This document shows positions 1-7,704 of a stretch of DNA of 64,000 bases, in pieces. The notes beneath the pieces are model-generated. The model had not been told where the DNA came from, ran no database searches, and saw only the letters and a program-made list of their open reading frames with translations. The position numbers and the translations under genes are program-made. The stretch is taken from assembly GCF_041260665.1 (NCBI RefSeq), contig NZ_JBGCCT010000004.1:1-64000 (forward strand). Reading direction: 5' to 3'. This DNA comes from Catenulispora sp. GP43. GTDB taxonomy: Bacteria > Actinomycetota > Actinomycetes > Streptomycetales > Catenulisporaceae. How positions within the stretch are numbered: the first letter of the stretch is position 1; every line of letters begins with the position of its first letter.

Positions 1-390
1 AACCACCGACACCGGCACCCGCCACCACACCCCACCCACCATCCGGCACCACCCAGCCACAGCAACAAGATCAAACTAAGCTACGTGGCATTGCCGCCGG
101 AGGCGCCCTTGACTGTCGCTCTTGATTTTGACTGTGGCTTTTGACTGTCGCAGTAGACGAAACCACCCGCCCACACCACCGCCGCCCACGCCCCGGCCAC
201 CCACAAACCAGTCAGAAGCGCCGTTTTTGCCAGCTACCGGAACCGGTGGGAAGAGGGCTGGAAACCGCCAGGCCAAGAGCAGGTTACCGGGCGATTGTCA
301 CAGACCACTGATATACGAGTGAGATATGAGGTGTGACATAGTGCTGCGCGGGGCGTACTCGACGCGCTCCACAGCATCGAAGGGCAAATC
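1..390. other. Upstream region without a confident gene
   Basis: No convincing gene is seen here. One plus-strand frame is open from the left edge to a TAA at 77-79 and could be the tail of a gene that starts outside the window, but its His/Thr/Pro-rich content gives no family. From about 100 onwards short repeated gactgt words and a Pro-rich shadow frame are all that remain. The last 90 bases are the leader of the secreted protein that starts at 391. Confidence 0.3.
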
Positions 391-912
391 ATGAACAAGG
401 GCATCAAACTGCTGGCGGCGGGCATCCTGTCCGTCGCGCCGGTGGCGGCCTCCGCAGCCGCCGCGTCGGCCGAGGCGAACCCGACCGCGACGACCTGCAG
501 CCCCTGGAAGCTCAGCGGGGTCCGCTACATCCAGGCCTGTGTGGACGTCACCGGAACGCAGGTGCACACCTACGGCTTTGTCAGCACCCCCGGCGACACC
601 GCCTACTCCACCAACGCGACCATCACCGGCCGCGACGAGACCGCGGGCACCTTCCTCGGCTACCAGCCGAGCGTCGGCGTGCCCACGCAGAACTCCACCG
701 TCCTCGTCGACGGGTCGACCGTGACGGTGCCGGCCGGCAGCAGGGTGCACTCGACGGTGTTCCTGCCCGGTGTCGCCGGTACCGGGACGCTGGTCGGCCC
801 GGACCAGGCCTACTACCACGACCCCGACGTTCCTTCGGGCCCGCAAGGCGTGCCGGGGACGCCTCAGACGGTGACCGAGCAGATCACCGCCTGGGCCACG
901 GTCAACGGCTGA
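391..912 (+). CDS. Small secreted protein of unknown function
   Basis: The product is 173 residues with a clear Sec signal peptide: positive start (MNKGIK), hydrophobic core and an Ala-rich cleavage region ending near residue 27 (ASA). The mature part is about 145 residues, rich in Thr, Val and Gly, with only two cysteines close together (after TATTC and IQAC), which may form one disulfide. The alternating polar/hydrophobic pattern suggests an all-beta extracellular domain. I do not recognise the family. The ATG at 391 follows a weak AAGGGC ribosome site. It stands alone, convergent with the collagenase gene and closed by the hairpin at 947-989. Confidence 0.75.
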   Translation: MNKGIKLLAAGILSVAPVAASAAAASAEANPTATTCSPWKLSGVRYIQACVDVTGTQVHTYGFVSTPGDTAYSTNATITGRDETAGTFLGYQPSVGVPTQNSTVLVDGSTVTVPAGSRVHSTVFLPGVAGTGTLVGPDQAYYHDPDVPSGPQGVPGTPQTVTEQITAWATVNG

Positions 913-946
913 CCGTGTTGTCCGCGACCGGCTGAGTCAGCAGCCC

Positions 947-989
947 GCGACCGCCTCCCTGTCTTCCGGGAGGCGGTCGCTTCGTTTTT
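947..989. terminator. Intrinsic terminator shared by two convergent genes
   Basis: A perfect 13-bp stem (GCGACCGCCTCCC at 947-959 pairing with GGGAGGCGGTCGC at 968-980) with an 8-base loop is followed by TTCGTTTTT. It sits between the stop of the secreted protein at 912 and the convergent collagenase stop at 1030, so it can end transcription from the left; the T-run is only on the plus-strand side. Confidence 0.85.
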
Positions 990-1029
990 CCTAGCTTCCT
1001 ACCGGCACCTGGCACCGGCTTCTAACCGA

Positions 1030-3597
1030 TCAGTACTGCGCGGAGATGCTCACTCCGCTGAACGCCGTCACCGCGTACAGACTGATGTACCGGTACCCGG
1101 CGGTCTGGTTCGTCACGGTGATGCTCTGTCCGTTCACGTTGGCGGCCGCCTGCGCGGTGTGGGTCTGGTTCGTGGCCCAGGTGTCCGGGTCGTAGAGCAG
1201 CTCCGCGGTGCCGGTGCCGCCGCTGGCCGTGACGGTCAGGGTCTGCTGTCCGGCGGGCAGGTAGATCCACAGATAGTCGTAGTCGCCCGCCTTCTCCGAC
1301 TGGCCGCCGCGCGAGCAGCCACGGCCCAGTTCCTGCCGGTTGGCCGAGGTGCACGGCGGGGTCACCGTGACGTACTGCGTGGACGTCGAGGCCAGCCCCT
1401 TGGCGTCGTCGACGGTCAGTGCGATGGCGTAGGTGCCCGGCGCGCTGAAGGTGTGGGTGGGAGTGGGGCCGTCGGTGTCGGAGGTGGTGTTGTCGCCGTA
1501 GCTCCAGTGGATGCGGGTGACGGAGCTCCCGGTGTCGGTCGAGGTGTCGGACAGGTGCACCGACAGGCCGTGGACGGTCGCGGTGAAGGCGGAGGTCGGC
1601 GCGCCCGGGACCAGGCAGGCGCCGGCGGCGCAGGCGTCGAGCCAGGTGTCGAAATCGGCGTCGTAGGCGGTGCCGATGGAGTTGTAGACCTGGTATCCGC
1701 CCTGGAAGTCGCCGACGCGGAAGTGGGCGAGCATGGCCTGGACGAGGTCGGGGTGCTTCTCGAGCATGTAGCGCGTGGCCAGGTAGCCCCACACGTACGT
1801 GCGGTCGTTGGTGCTGTTGTCGTACGTGGTCTGGAACAGGGTGCTCAGCGCGAACGTGTGCTGACCGGCCTCGGCGATCGACTGGGTGTTGTTGATCCCG
1901 CGGTAGGTGTAGGAGTTGTACTCCGCCTCGCCTTCGACCCACCAGATGTCGGGAACGGTCATCTCCTGCGTGAAGTCGCCCTTCATCTCATAGGCGGCTT
2001 GCAGCAGGTGTGTGTACTCGTGGTTCAGGTTCCAGATGCTCGCCGGGAAGCCGTCGCCGGGGAACTTGATGTACATGATCGAGATCGGCGTGTTGCCCGG
2101 GTCGGTCGGAGTGCCGCCCAGCGTGATCCCGCCGTTGTCGGTGCCGTTGCCGAACAACGCCGTGGAGTACATGGTGTAGGCCCACTTGGTGGCGAAGACG
2201 GCGAGCCTGATGGTGGTCTCGTACTGCCCGGGGATCGGACCGTTGTCCTTGGTCAAGGCGTGGTAGTACGTGTCCTCGCCCTCCACGCTCGTGCAGGCGG
2301 CGTTCAGGTCCGAGGCGGACATCGCGTAGGTCAGGAAGGTGCGGTTCGAGCCGCAGGCGTAGGTCGTCGGCAGGATGGTCGACTGCAGGGTGGTGAGGTA
2401 GTCGCAGACGTTGAAGCTGCCGCATTCCGCGCCGTCCACGTAGTTCGCGACGATCGCCACGCGCAGCCAGATCGGTCCGCTCGGACCGGACAGCGGCGAG
2501 GTGCTCACCAGGTTCGCGGCCAGCGGGCGCACCACGGGCTGCAACGCCGGGGTGTCCAGAAAGCGCACGGTCTCGGCGGCGGCATTGGTGTCCAGCGCGT
2601 AGTTCGCCCCGGCGAGCAGGTCCTTGTGCTTCAGCGCGAAGGAGTCCAGCGCGGAGATGATGGCCGGGTGCGCGGTGACCGCGGCGATGTACGCGGGGAA
2701 GAAGTGGCCCCGGTAGACCGGGTAGAACACGGCGTTCACCGCCGCGTCCATGCTCGGGTAGGCGTCGTAAGAGCTGTTGTAGCCGTTCAGAACCCGCGCG
2801 TAGGCGCTCAGGTAGCGTGCCTGGTTATCGGAGCTGTCGCTCAGGGTTATGACATTGCCGAGGACGTCGCCGTTGATCGCGCTGACGTCACGGGAACGGG
2901 CCGTGGAGAAGAACGCGTCCAGACCGGCTTGGACCGGCGTGGCGAGGTCCTGGCCGTACGTCCCGACGGCGGCGGCGTTGTTGTACTGCACGTAGTATCC
3001 GGCGGTCAGGAAGAGGCCGAGCTGCCAGATGCCTTGTGTGTCGTCGCCGTGGTAGGTCTTCGCCGCCTGGCTGAACGCGTCGGCCACGGCCACCATCTGC
3101 GCGTCGCCGAAGACCGCGGCGGCGTCGGTGCCGGCCAGGTTGTACAGGGTATTGATACAGTCGGTGCTGGACGCCTCGACGTATGCGGCCAGCGCACTGC
3201 CGCTGCGACTGCCGAAATCGGCCGCGGTGCAGGACTGCGTGCCCGCTGATGGCGCTGCGGTAGTTGCAGTGTGCGCGGCGTCCGGGCCGGCCGGCCCGGA
3301 GCGGGCAGTCGCCGCCAGCGACGTGGCCGCGCCGATCGCGACCGGCGGGCTGGCCGGTGACAGCGTGACGCGGGTGCCGTCTTCCGGCCGGCTTTGATCT
3401 GCCGACGACTCAGTACTCGCAGTACTCGCAGTACTCGCAGTACTCGCAGTGCCCGCAGCACTCGCAGCACTCGCAGTATTCGGCGCCGGCGCGGCGGGCG
3501 CGGCGGCGCTCGCCGGCCCGGCGGCCATCCCGAGCGTCACGGCGCTGATCGCGAGGCCCGCGGCCAGGATTCTGGGCAGGGCGGATCGGTGGCGCAT
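1030..3597 (-). CDS. Secreted M9-family collagenase-like metallopeptidase
   Basis: This 855-residue preproprotein is predicted to cut collagen-like extracellular protein. The ATG at 3597 is chosen over an ATG 32 codons upstream because it is preceded by GAAGGAG and opens directly on a signal peptide (residues 1 to about 35). A Ser/Thr/Ala linker encoded by 9-bp repeats follows, then the M9 N-terminal region, then the catalytic domain with zinc motif HEYTH near residue 526 and the downstream glutamate motif WWVEGEAEY. A PKD domain (about 665-745) and a C-terminal PPC-like beta domain (about 755-855) complete the usual clostridial-collagenase layout. Catalytic residues look intact. It is monocistronic. 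Confidence 0.92.
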   Translation of the reverse strand: MRHRSALPRILAAGLAISAVTLGMAAGPASAAAPAAPAPNTASAASAAGTASTASTASTASTESSADQSRPEDGTRVTLSPASPPVAIGAATSLAATARSGPAGPDAAHTATTAAPSAGTQSCTAADFGSRSGSALAAYVEASSTDCINTLYNLAGTDAAAVFGDAQMVAVADAFSQAAKTYHGDDTQGIWQLGLFLTAGYYVQYNNAAAVGTYGQDLATPVQAGLDAFFSTARSRDVSAINGDVLGNVITLSDSSDNQARYLSAYARVLNGYNSSYDAYPSMDAAVNAVFYPVYRGHFFPAYIAAVTAHPAIISALDSFALKHKDLLAGANYALDTNAAAETVRFLDTPALQPVVRPLAANLVSTSPLSGPSGPIWLRVAIVANYVDGAECGSFNVCDYLTTLQSTILPTTYACGSNRTFLTYAMSASDLNAACTSVEGEDTYYHALTKDNGPIPGQYETTIRLAVFATKWAYTMYSTALFGNGTDNGGITLGGTPTDPGNTPISIMYIKFPGDGFPASIWNLNHEYTHLLQAAYEMKGDFTQEMTVPDIWWVEGEAEYNSYTYRGINNTQSIAEAGQHTFALSTLFQTTYDNSTNDRTYVWGYLATRYMLEKHPDLVQAMLAHFRVGDFQGGYQVYNSIGTAYDADFDTWLDACAAGACLVPGAPTSAFTATVHGLSVHLSDTSTDTGSSVTRIHWSYGDNTTSDTDGPTPTHTFSAPGTYAIALTVDDAKGLASTSTQYVTVTPPCTSANRQELGRGCSRGGQSEKAGDYDYLWIYLPAGQQTLTVTASGGTGTAELLYDPDTWATNQTHTAQAAANVNGQSITVTNQTAGYRYISLYAVTAFSGVSISAQY
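3412..3483 (-). repeat. 9-bp tandem repeat in collagenase linker
   Basis: About eight copies of a 9-bp unit, agtactcgc on the plus strand, with later copies drifting to agcactcgc and agtgcccgc. In the collagenase frame each unit encodes Ala/Thr-Ser-Thr-like tripeptides just after the signal peptide. Because the unit is three codons long, copy-number change would alter linker length without shifting the frame. Confidence 0.9.
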
Positions 3598-3757
3598 CCA
3601 GGGCTCCTTCGTGAAAGGCGGGGGCGTCCGGCGGAACGGCCGCGAGACGTGCCAAGAAGCTCTCACCGGCGCGCGGTGCTGACAACGGATCACGCGATAG
3701 AGCTACGGCGCCCGCGCGATAACACTTCCGCCCGATCCGAGCCGTGGGGACGAGTCC

Positions 3758-3786
3758 TTGACAGTGCTATGTGACATCACTAGCTT
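3758..3786 (+). promoter_or_regulatory. Possible sigma-70-type promoter of the alpha-galactosidase gene
   Basis: TTGACA at 3758-3763, a 17-base spacer and TAGCTT at 3781-3786 match a housekeeping-type promoter, 86 bases before the ATG at 3872. The word tgtgacat in the spacer also occurs in the leader of the gene at 391, so it might be a shared operator, or chance. Confidence 0.45.
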
Positions 3787-3871
3787 GCGTTTCGAACGTG
3801 TTTAAGACTGCTGATATCTGAGTGGAATTGTCGGAAGGTGAGAGCAACACCGAGGTCGAGGAGAAGACGAC

Positions 3872-5971
3872 ATGCCCAAAATCCGCAGCATCCTGCTGGC
3901 CGTGGCCCTGGTGGCCGCGCCGCTGACCGGGATCGGCGCCACGGCGCCGCCGGCATCGGCACTGGCGAACGGCCTGGCACTGACCCCGCCGATGGGGTGG
4001 AACGACTGGAACGCCTTCGGCTGCGCCGTGAGCGCGCAGCTGGTGGAGCAGACCACTGACAAGCTGGTCAGCTCCGGGCTGGCCGCCGACGGTTACAACT
4101 ACGTCAACATCGACGACTGCTGGATGGCGCCGAACCGCGACTCCGCCGGGAACCTGGTCCCGGACCCGGTGAAGTTCCCCGACGGCATCAAAGCCGTCGC
4201 CGACTACGTCCACGCCAAGGGGCTCAAGCTCGGCATCTACGAGACGGCCGGCACCAACACCTGCGCCGGATTCCCGGGCAGCCTCGGCCACGAGACGCAG
4301 GATGCGAACACCTTCGCGGCCTGGGGTGTGGACTACCTCAAGTACGACAACTGCAACAACCAGGGAGTCCCGTCGCAGCAGCGCTATCGCGCGATGGGGA
4401 CCGCCCTGGCCGCGACCGGCCGGCCCATCGTCTACAGCCTGTGCAGCTGGGGCACCGAGGACGTGGCGTCCTGGGGCGGCTCGGTCGGCAACCTGTGGCG
4501 CACCACCGGGGACATCAGCGCCGGCTACGGCAGCATGCTGTCGAACTTCCACACCAACGTGGCACTGGCCGCCGACGCCGGGCCCGGCGCGTGGAACGAC
4601 CCGGACATGCTCGAGGTCGGCAACGGCATGAGCGCGGTGGAGGACCAGACCGAGTTCACGCTGTGGGCCGAGATGGCCGCGCCGCTGATCTCCGGCACCG
4701 ACCTGCGCACGGCGAGCGCGAACACTCTGCGCATCCTGGGGAACCGGCAGGTCATCGCGGTCGACCAGGACGCACTCGGCCGACAGGGCACTGAGATCAG
4801 CAGCTCCGGCGGGTTGGACGTGCTGGCCAAGCCGTTGTCCGACGGCAGCGTCTCGGTGGTGCTGTTCAACGAGAACGCCGCGCCGGCCACCATCTCCACC
4901 ACGGCCGCCGCGGCCGGCCTGGCCGCCGGCGCGAAGGGCGGCTACTCCCTGCAGGACCTGTGGACCGGCCGCAGCACGGTCAGCGGCGGCGTCATCAGCG
5001 CCGCGGTACCCGGCCACGCCGCGGTGATGTACAAGGTGACGCCGGCCAAGCACACGCTGCCGCCGAGCACGACGCTGCTCACCACGCTGCCGAGCGTGGG
5101 CGCCGGCCAGTCCGGGACCGCGTACTCGTACTTCACGAACAACGGTGTCGCCGCGGTCAGCGACGTCACCCTCGGCATGAAGCTGCCGGCCGGCTGGACC
5201 GCCAAGCCGCTGACCGCCACCCGCTTCGGCAAGGTCACCCCCGGGCACATGGCGATCTCCGCCTTCCGCCTGACCGCCCCGGCGACCCTGACCCAGCCGA
5301 TCCAGACCGCGCAGATCGACGGCACGGAGACCGACCACTGGAGCGGCGGATCCGAGTCGTCCGCCTCGGCCGGCACCGTCCAGCTGGTCAACCCGCCGAC
5401 CGCCCCGTACAAGGCGTTCACCAGCACCACCGCGCAGATGGGCCAACTCGGCAACGCCGTCTCGATCGTCGGCGCCGGAGCCGACGCCTGGGGCACCACC
5501 GACGAGTACAGCTCGGTCTACCGCCCCGGCGCCGAACACGACGGCTCCACCACCGTCGTCGAGGTCACCGCACAGGCCGCCACCAGCAACTGGGCCAAGG
5601 CCGGGATCATGGTCCGCGACGACATCACCGGCGTGGACAGCTCCCCGGGCTACGCGATCCTGGCGGTCACCCCCGGCAACGGCTACGTGCTGCAGTGGGA
5701 CAGCACCGGCAGCGGCCACCTGGACAGCAACAGCTCACCGTCGAACTCCGGACTCGGGTCGGCCGCCTACCCGTCCTGGCTCAAGCTCGTCCGCTCCGGC
5801 TCCACCTTCACCGGCTACTACTCCACCGACGACATCACCTGGACCGAGGTCGGGACCGCAACCCTGCCCGGCGTCAACGCCACCCAGGACGTCGGCACGT
5901 TCATGACAGCGCACAACGAGGGTTCGGGGGATAGTGGCGAGGTCGACTTCGCGGGGTTCGCCACTTCGTGA
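3872..5971 (+). CDS. Secreted GH27 alpha-galactosidase with NEW3 and C-terminal beta-sandwich modules
   Basis: This 699-residue enzyme should release terminal alpha-galactose (or related alpha-linked sugar) from plant or microbial glycans outside the cell. A signal peptide covers residues 1-31. The GH27 barrel runs from about 33 to 300: it opens with TPPMGWNDWN, has NIDDCW, the nucleophile region YLKYDNC (D159) and the acid/base region WNDPDML (D243/D245). A C-terminal antiparallel domain reaches about 390, an NPCBM-associated NEW3 domain spans about 395-500, and the last 190 residues form a concanavalin/DUF1349-like module. The ATG follows GAGGAGAAG. Its 3' end lies inside a short tandem repeat (5967-6014). 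Confidence 0.93.
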   Translation: MPKIRSILLAVALVAAPLTGIGATAPPASALANGLALTPPMGWNDWNAFGCAVSAQLVEQTTDKLVSSGLAADGYNYVNIDDCWMAPNRDSAGNLVPDPVKFPDGIKAVADYVHAKGLKLGIYETAGTNTCAGFPGSLGHETQDANTFAAWGVDYLKYDNCNNQGVPSQQRYRAMGTALAATGRPIVYSLCSWGTEDVASWGGSVGNLWRTTGDISAGYGSMLSNFHTNVALAADAGPGAWNDPDMLEVGNGMSAVEDQTEFTLWAEMAAPLISGTDLRTASANTLRILGNRQVIAVDQDALGRQGTEISSSGGLDVLAKPLSDGSVSVVLFNENAAPATISTTAAAAGLAAGAKGGYSLQDLWTGRSTVSGGVISAAVPGHAAVMYKVTPAKHTLPPSTTLLTTLPSVGAGQSGTAYSYFTNNGVAAVSDVTLGMKLPAGWTAKPLTATRFGKVTPGHMAISAFRLTAPATLTQPIQTAQIDGTETDHWSGGSESSASAGTVQLVNPPTAPYKAFTSTTAQMGQLGNAVSIVGAGADAWGTTDEYSSVYRPGAEHDGSTTVVEVTAQAATSNWAKAGIMVRDDITGVDSSPGYAILAVTPGNGYVLQWDSTGSGHLDSNSSPSNSGLGSAAYPSWLKLVRSGSTFTGYYSTDDITWTEVGTATLPGVNATQDVGTFMTAHNEGSGDSGEVDFAGFATS

Positions 5972-6014
5972 GGTCGTGACGTCGTGACGTCGTGAGTTCG
6001 TGAGCCCGTGACGA
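5967..6014 (+). repeat. 8-bp tandem repeat spanning the alpha-galactosidase stop codon
   Basis: Six octamers of the form cgtgaNNN (cgtgaggt, cgtgacgt, cgtgacgt, cgtgagtt, cgtgagcc, cgtgacga) start on the last sense codon. Each carries TGA, and because the period is 8 the TGA falls successively in all three frames. Confidence 0.85.
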
Positions 6015-6055
6015 TCCGCAGGCCCGCCGCGGTGGCTTCGGCCGCCGTGGCGGGC

Positions 6056-6355
6056 TCATCGGATCGCCACCCGACCATGCAGCAAGACCGGCACCGCGAC
6101 CAGAGCCGTCGCGCCGGCGACGAGCAGCACCCCGGCCAGCACCCGGCGGCCGCGGGGCCCGGTGTGGCGGGCGGCCAGCCAGCACAGGACGAACGCGGCC
6201 GGCGCCAGCACCGCGTCGTGCAGCAGGACGCCGCCCGCGAGCCACGCGGCCACGTTCCCGGGGTGCCGGATCGCCGGCTCGGTCAGCAGTCCGGCCGCCC
6301 CGTAGACCAGCACCGCCGCTCCGAGCAGGATCGTGGAGAAACGCAGGACTCTCAT
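6056..6355 (-). CDS. Small three-helix membrane protein
   Basis: The 99-residue product starts at ATG 6355, overlapping the stop of the upstream molybdoenzyme gene as ATGA, so the two are translationally coupled. Three hydrophobic stretches (near residues 5-22, 32-55 and 70-88) make it an integral membrane protein; there are no catalytic motifs. Its constant pairing with the membrane-anchored molybdoenzyme suggests it is an accessory or anchoring subunit, but this is inferred from position only. Confidence 0.7.
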   Translation of the reverse strand: MRVLRFSTILLGAAVLVYGAAGLLTEPAIRHPGNVAAWLAGGVLLHDAVLAPAAFVLCWLAARHTGPRGRRVLAGVLLVAGATALVAVPVLLHGRVAIR

Positions 6356-7599
6356 ACGATCGCCTCCATCCGTCGGACCCACTTGGTCTGGAGCACGCCC
6401 GGGCGGTTCGGCACGATGATCCGCGCAGGATACCCGTGGTCGAGGGTCAGGGTCTGGCCGTTGAGCCGCAGGGCCAGCAGCGCGGCGGGATCGCGCACAT
6501 ACTCGCGCTCCATGACCATCACCGCGTACGCGCCGTTCTCCTCCATCGAGACCACGCGGACGTCGGCGTCGTGCGGGATCCCGGCCATGTCCATCAGGTC
6601 ACTGATGCGGACGCCCTGCCAGTGCGCGTCCACCGACCAGCCCTCGACGCAGGCGATCGGCAGCGTGGCCGAGGTCTGGGGCAGTGCGGCCAGCTCCTGC
6701 CTGCTGAGACTGAGCTGCCGGGTGCCGCCGTCCACCTGCAGTCGCCAGTCCGCCGTCACGGCGGCCTCGGTGATCCCGGCCTGCCCGGCCGTGCGGTTGA
6801 CCGGCACGCCGAGCTCGCCGACCCCGATGTCGCGCGGGGACAGCACCGACACCGGCCGCAGGCTGTCGACGGACTGCCCGACCGTGGCCACGGTCACCGT
6901 CCCGGCCGCGACGGCGGTCGTGGCGATGAACGCCCGGCGGGAGACGCCGTCCCGCCGTTCCTCGACGTCCCGCACCTGGGCCTGCGGCAGCTCCTTCTTC
7001 GGGTTCCGGTAGCCGCGGGCGATGGCCGGCGCCTTCACCCCCAGGTGCACGACGAGCGCCCCGACGGTGATCCACGCGACCCGATAGTGGGTCTGGATGA
7101 ACGGGAACTGGTTGCCCCACACGTACCACTGCGCGGAGTTGAGCAGCCCGGTGACGAGCTCGAAGATCGCCCCCGCGACGAGGACCAGGATGCTCAGCCG
7201 TTCCAGGGCGTGGGCGACCGACTTCAACGGCGGCCACGCGAACAGCCTGGGGTACACGGTCCACAGCTTGGCCAGCAACAGCGGGATCGCGGCGGTACCG
7301 CTGGCCACGTGCAGTCCCTGCGTGAACCGGTAGCCCCAACTGGGCCGGGTCGGCAGATGATGCGCCAGCCAGGACGGCGGATGCTGGAGGACATGGCTGA
7401 TCAGCCCCGTGACGAAGGCGGCGGCGAACGCGACGCCGAGCGCGGTGCCGATCAGGGTCGCGGTGCGCTCGTCATGCAGGCGGCTGCGGAAGCGCGGCAG
7501 CGGCGGTCGTCTCAGGATGGAGACCAGGTCCTTGGGAATGGCCTTGGGATTGGGTTTGCGCACGGCACCAGGAAACCGCTTGCACGGGCCCCGGCCCAT
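6352..7599 (-). CDS. Membrane-anchored molybdopterin-dependent (sulfite oxidase-like) oxidoreductase
   Basis: This 415-residue protein joins a four-helix membrane domain (about residues 45-205, with His residues placed like a ferric-reductase/cytochrome b556 module) to a C-terminal sulfite-oxidase-fold molybdopterin domain (about 235-415). The expected Mo-ligand cysteine is Cys317 in IACVEGWS. A twin-arginine-like RRAFIAT segment lies at the junction near residue 223, suggesting the molybdenum domain is on the outer face. The ATG at 7599 has AAGGAG 7 bases upstream. It is divergent from the glycosyltransferase operon and coupled to the small membrane protein downstream. The physiological substrate is unknown. 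Confidence 0.88.
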   Translation of the reverse strand: MGRGPCKRFPGAVRKPNPKAIPKDLVSILRRPPLPRFRSRLHDERTATLIGTALGVAFAAAFVTGLISHVLQHPPSWLAHHLPTRPSWGYRFTQGLHVASGTAAIPLLLAKLWTVYPRLFAWPPLKSVAHALERLSILVLVAGAIFELVTGLLNSAQWYVWGNQFPFIQTHYRVAWITVGALVVHLGVKAPAIARGYRNPKKELPQAQVRDVEERRDGVSRRAFIATTAVAAGTVTVATVGQSVDSLRPVSVLSPRDIGVGELGVPVNRTAGQAGITEAAVTADWRLQVDGGTRQLSLSRQELAALPQTSATLPIACVEGWSVDAHWQGVRISDLMDMAGIPHDADVRVVSMEENGAYAVMVMEREYVRDPAALLALRLNGQTLTLDHGYPARIIVPNRPGVLQTKWVRRMEAIV

Positions 7600-7704
7600 G
7601 CTTCGACTCCTTACGAAGTGATGACGCCACCAGCCCCGTGATCAGGTCTTACAGACTGATGACAGCTCGGCGCGGTCCCTGCTGCCCGCACCGCTGTCTC
7701 AGCC

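Noticed and set aside
1159-3249. Very long plus-strand open frame opposite the collagenase
   Set aside because: It is an antisense shadow: Gly/Arg/Val-rich, no domains, while the minus strand encodes a complete M9 enzyme with signal peptide and catalytic motifs.
3412-3483. Regular short repeats considered as a CRISPR array
   Set aside because: Units are 9 bp with no spacers and are in frame inside a coding sequence.
3767-5719. 650-codon minus-strand frame opposite the alpha-galactosidase
   Set aside because: GC-rich antisense shadow without protein-like pattern; the GH27 frame is unmistakable.
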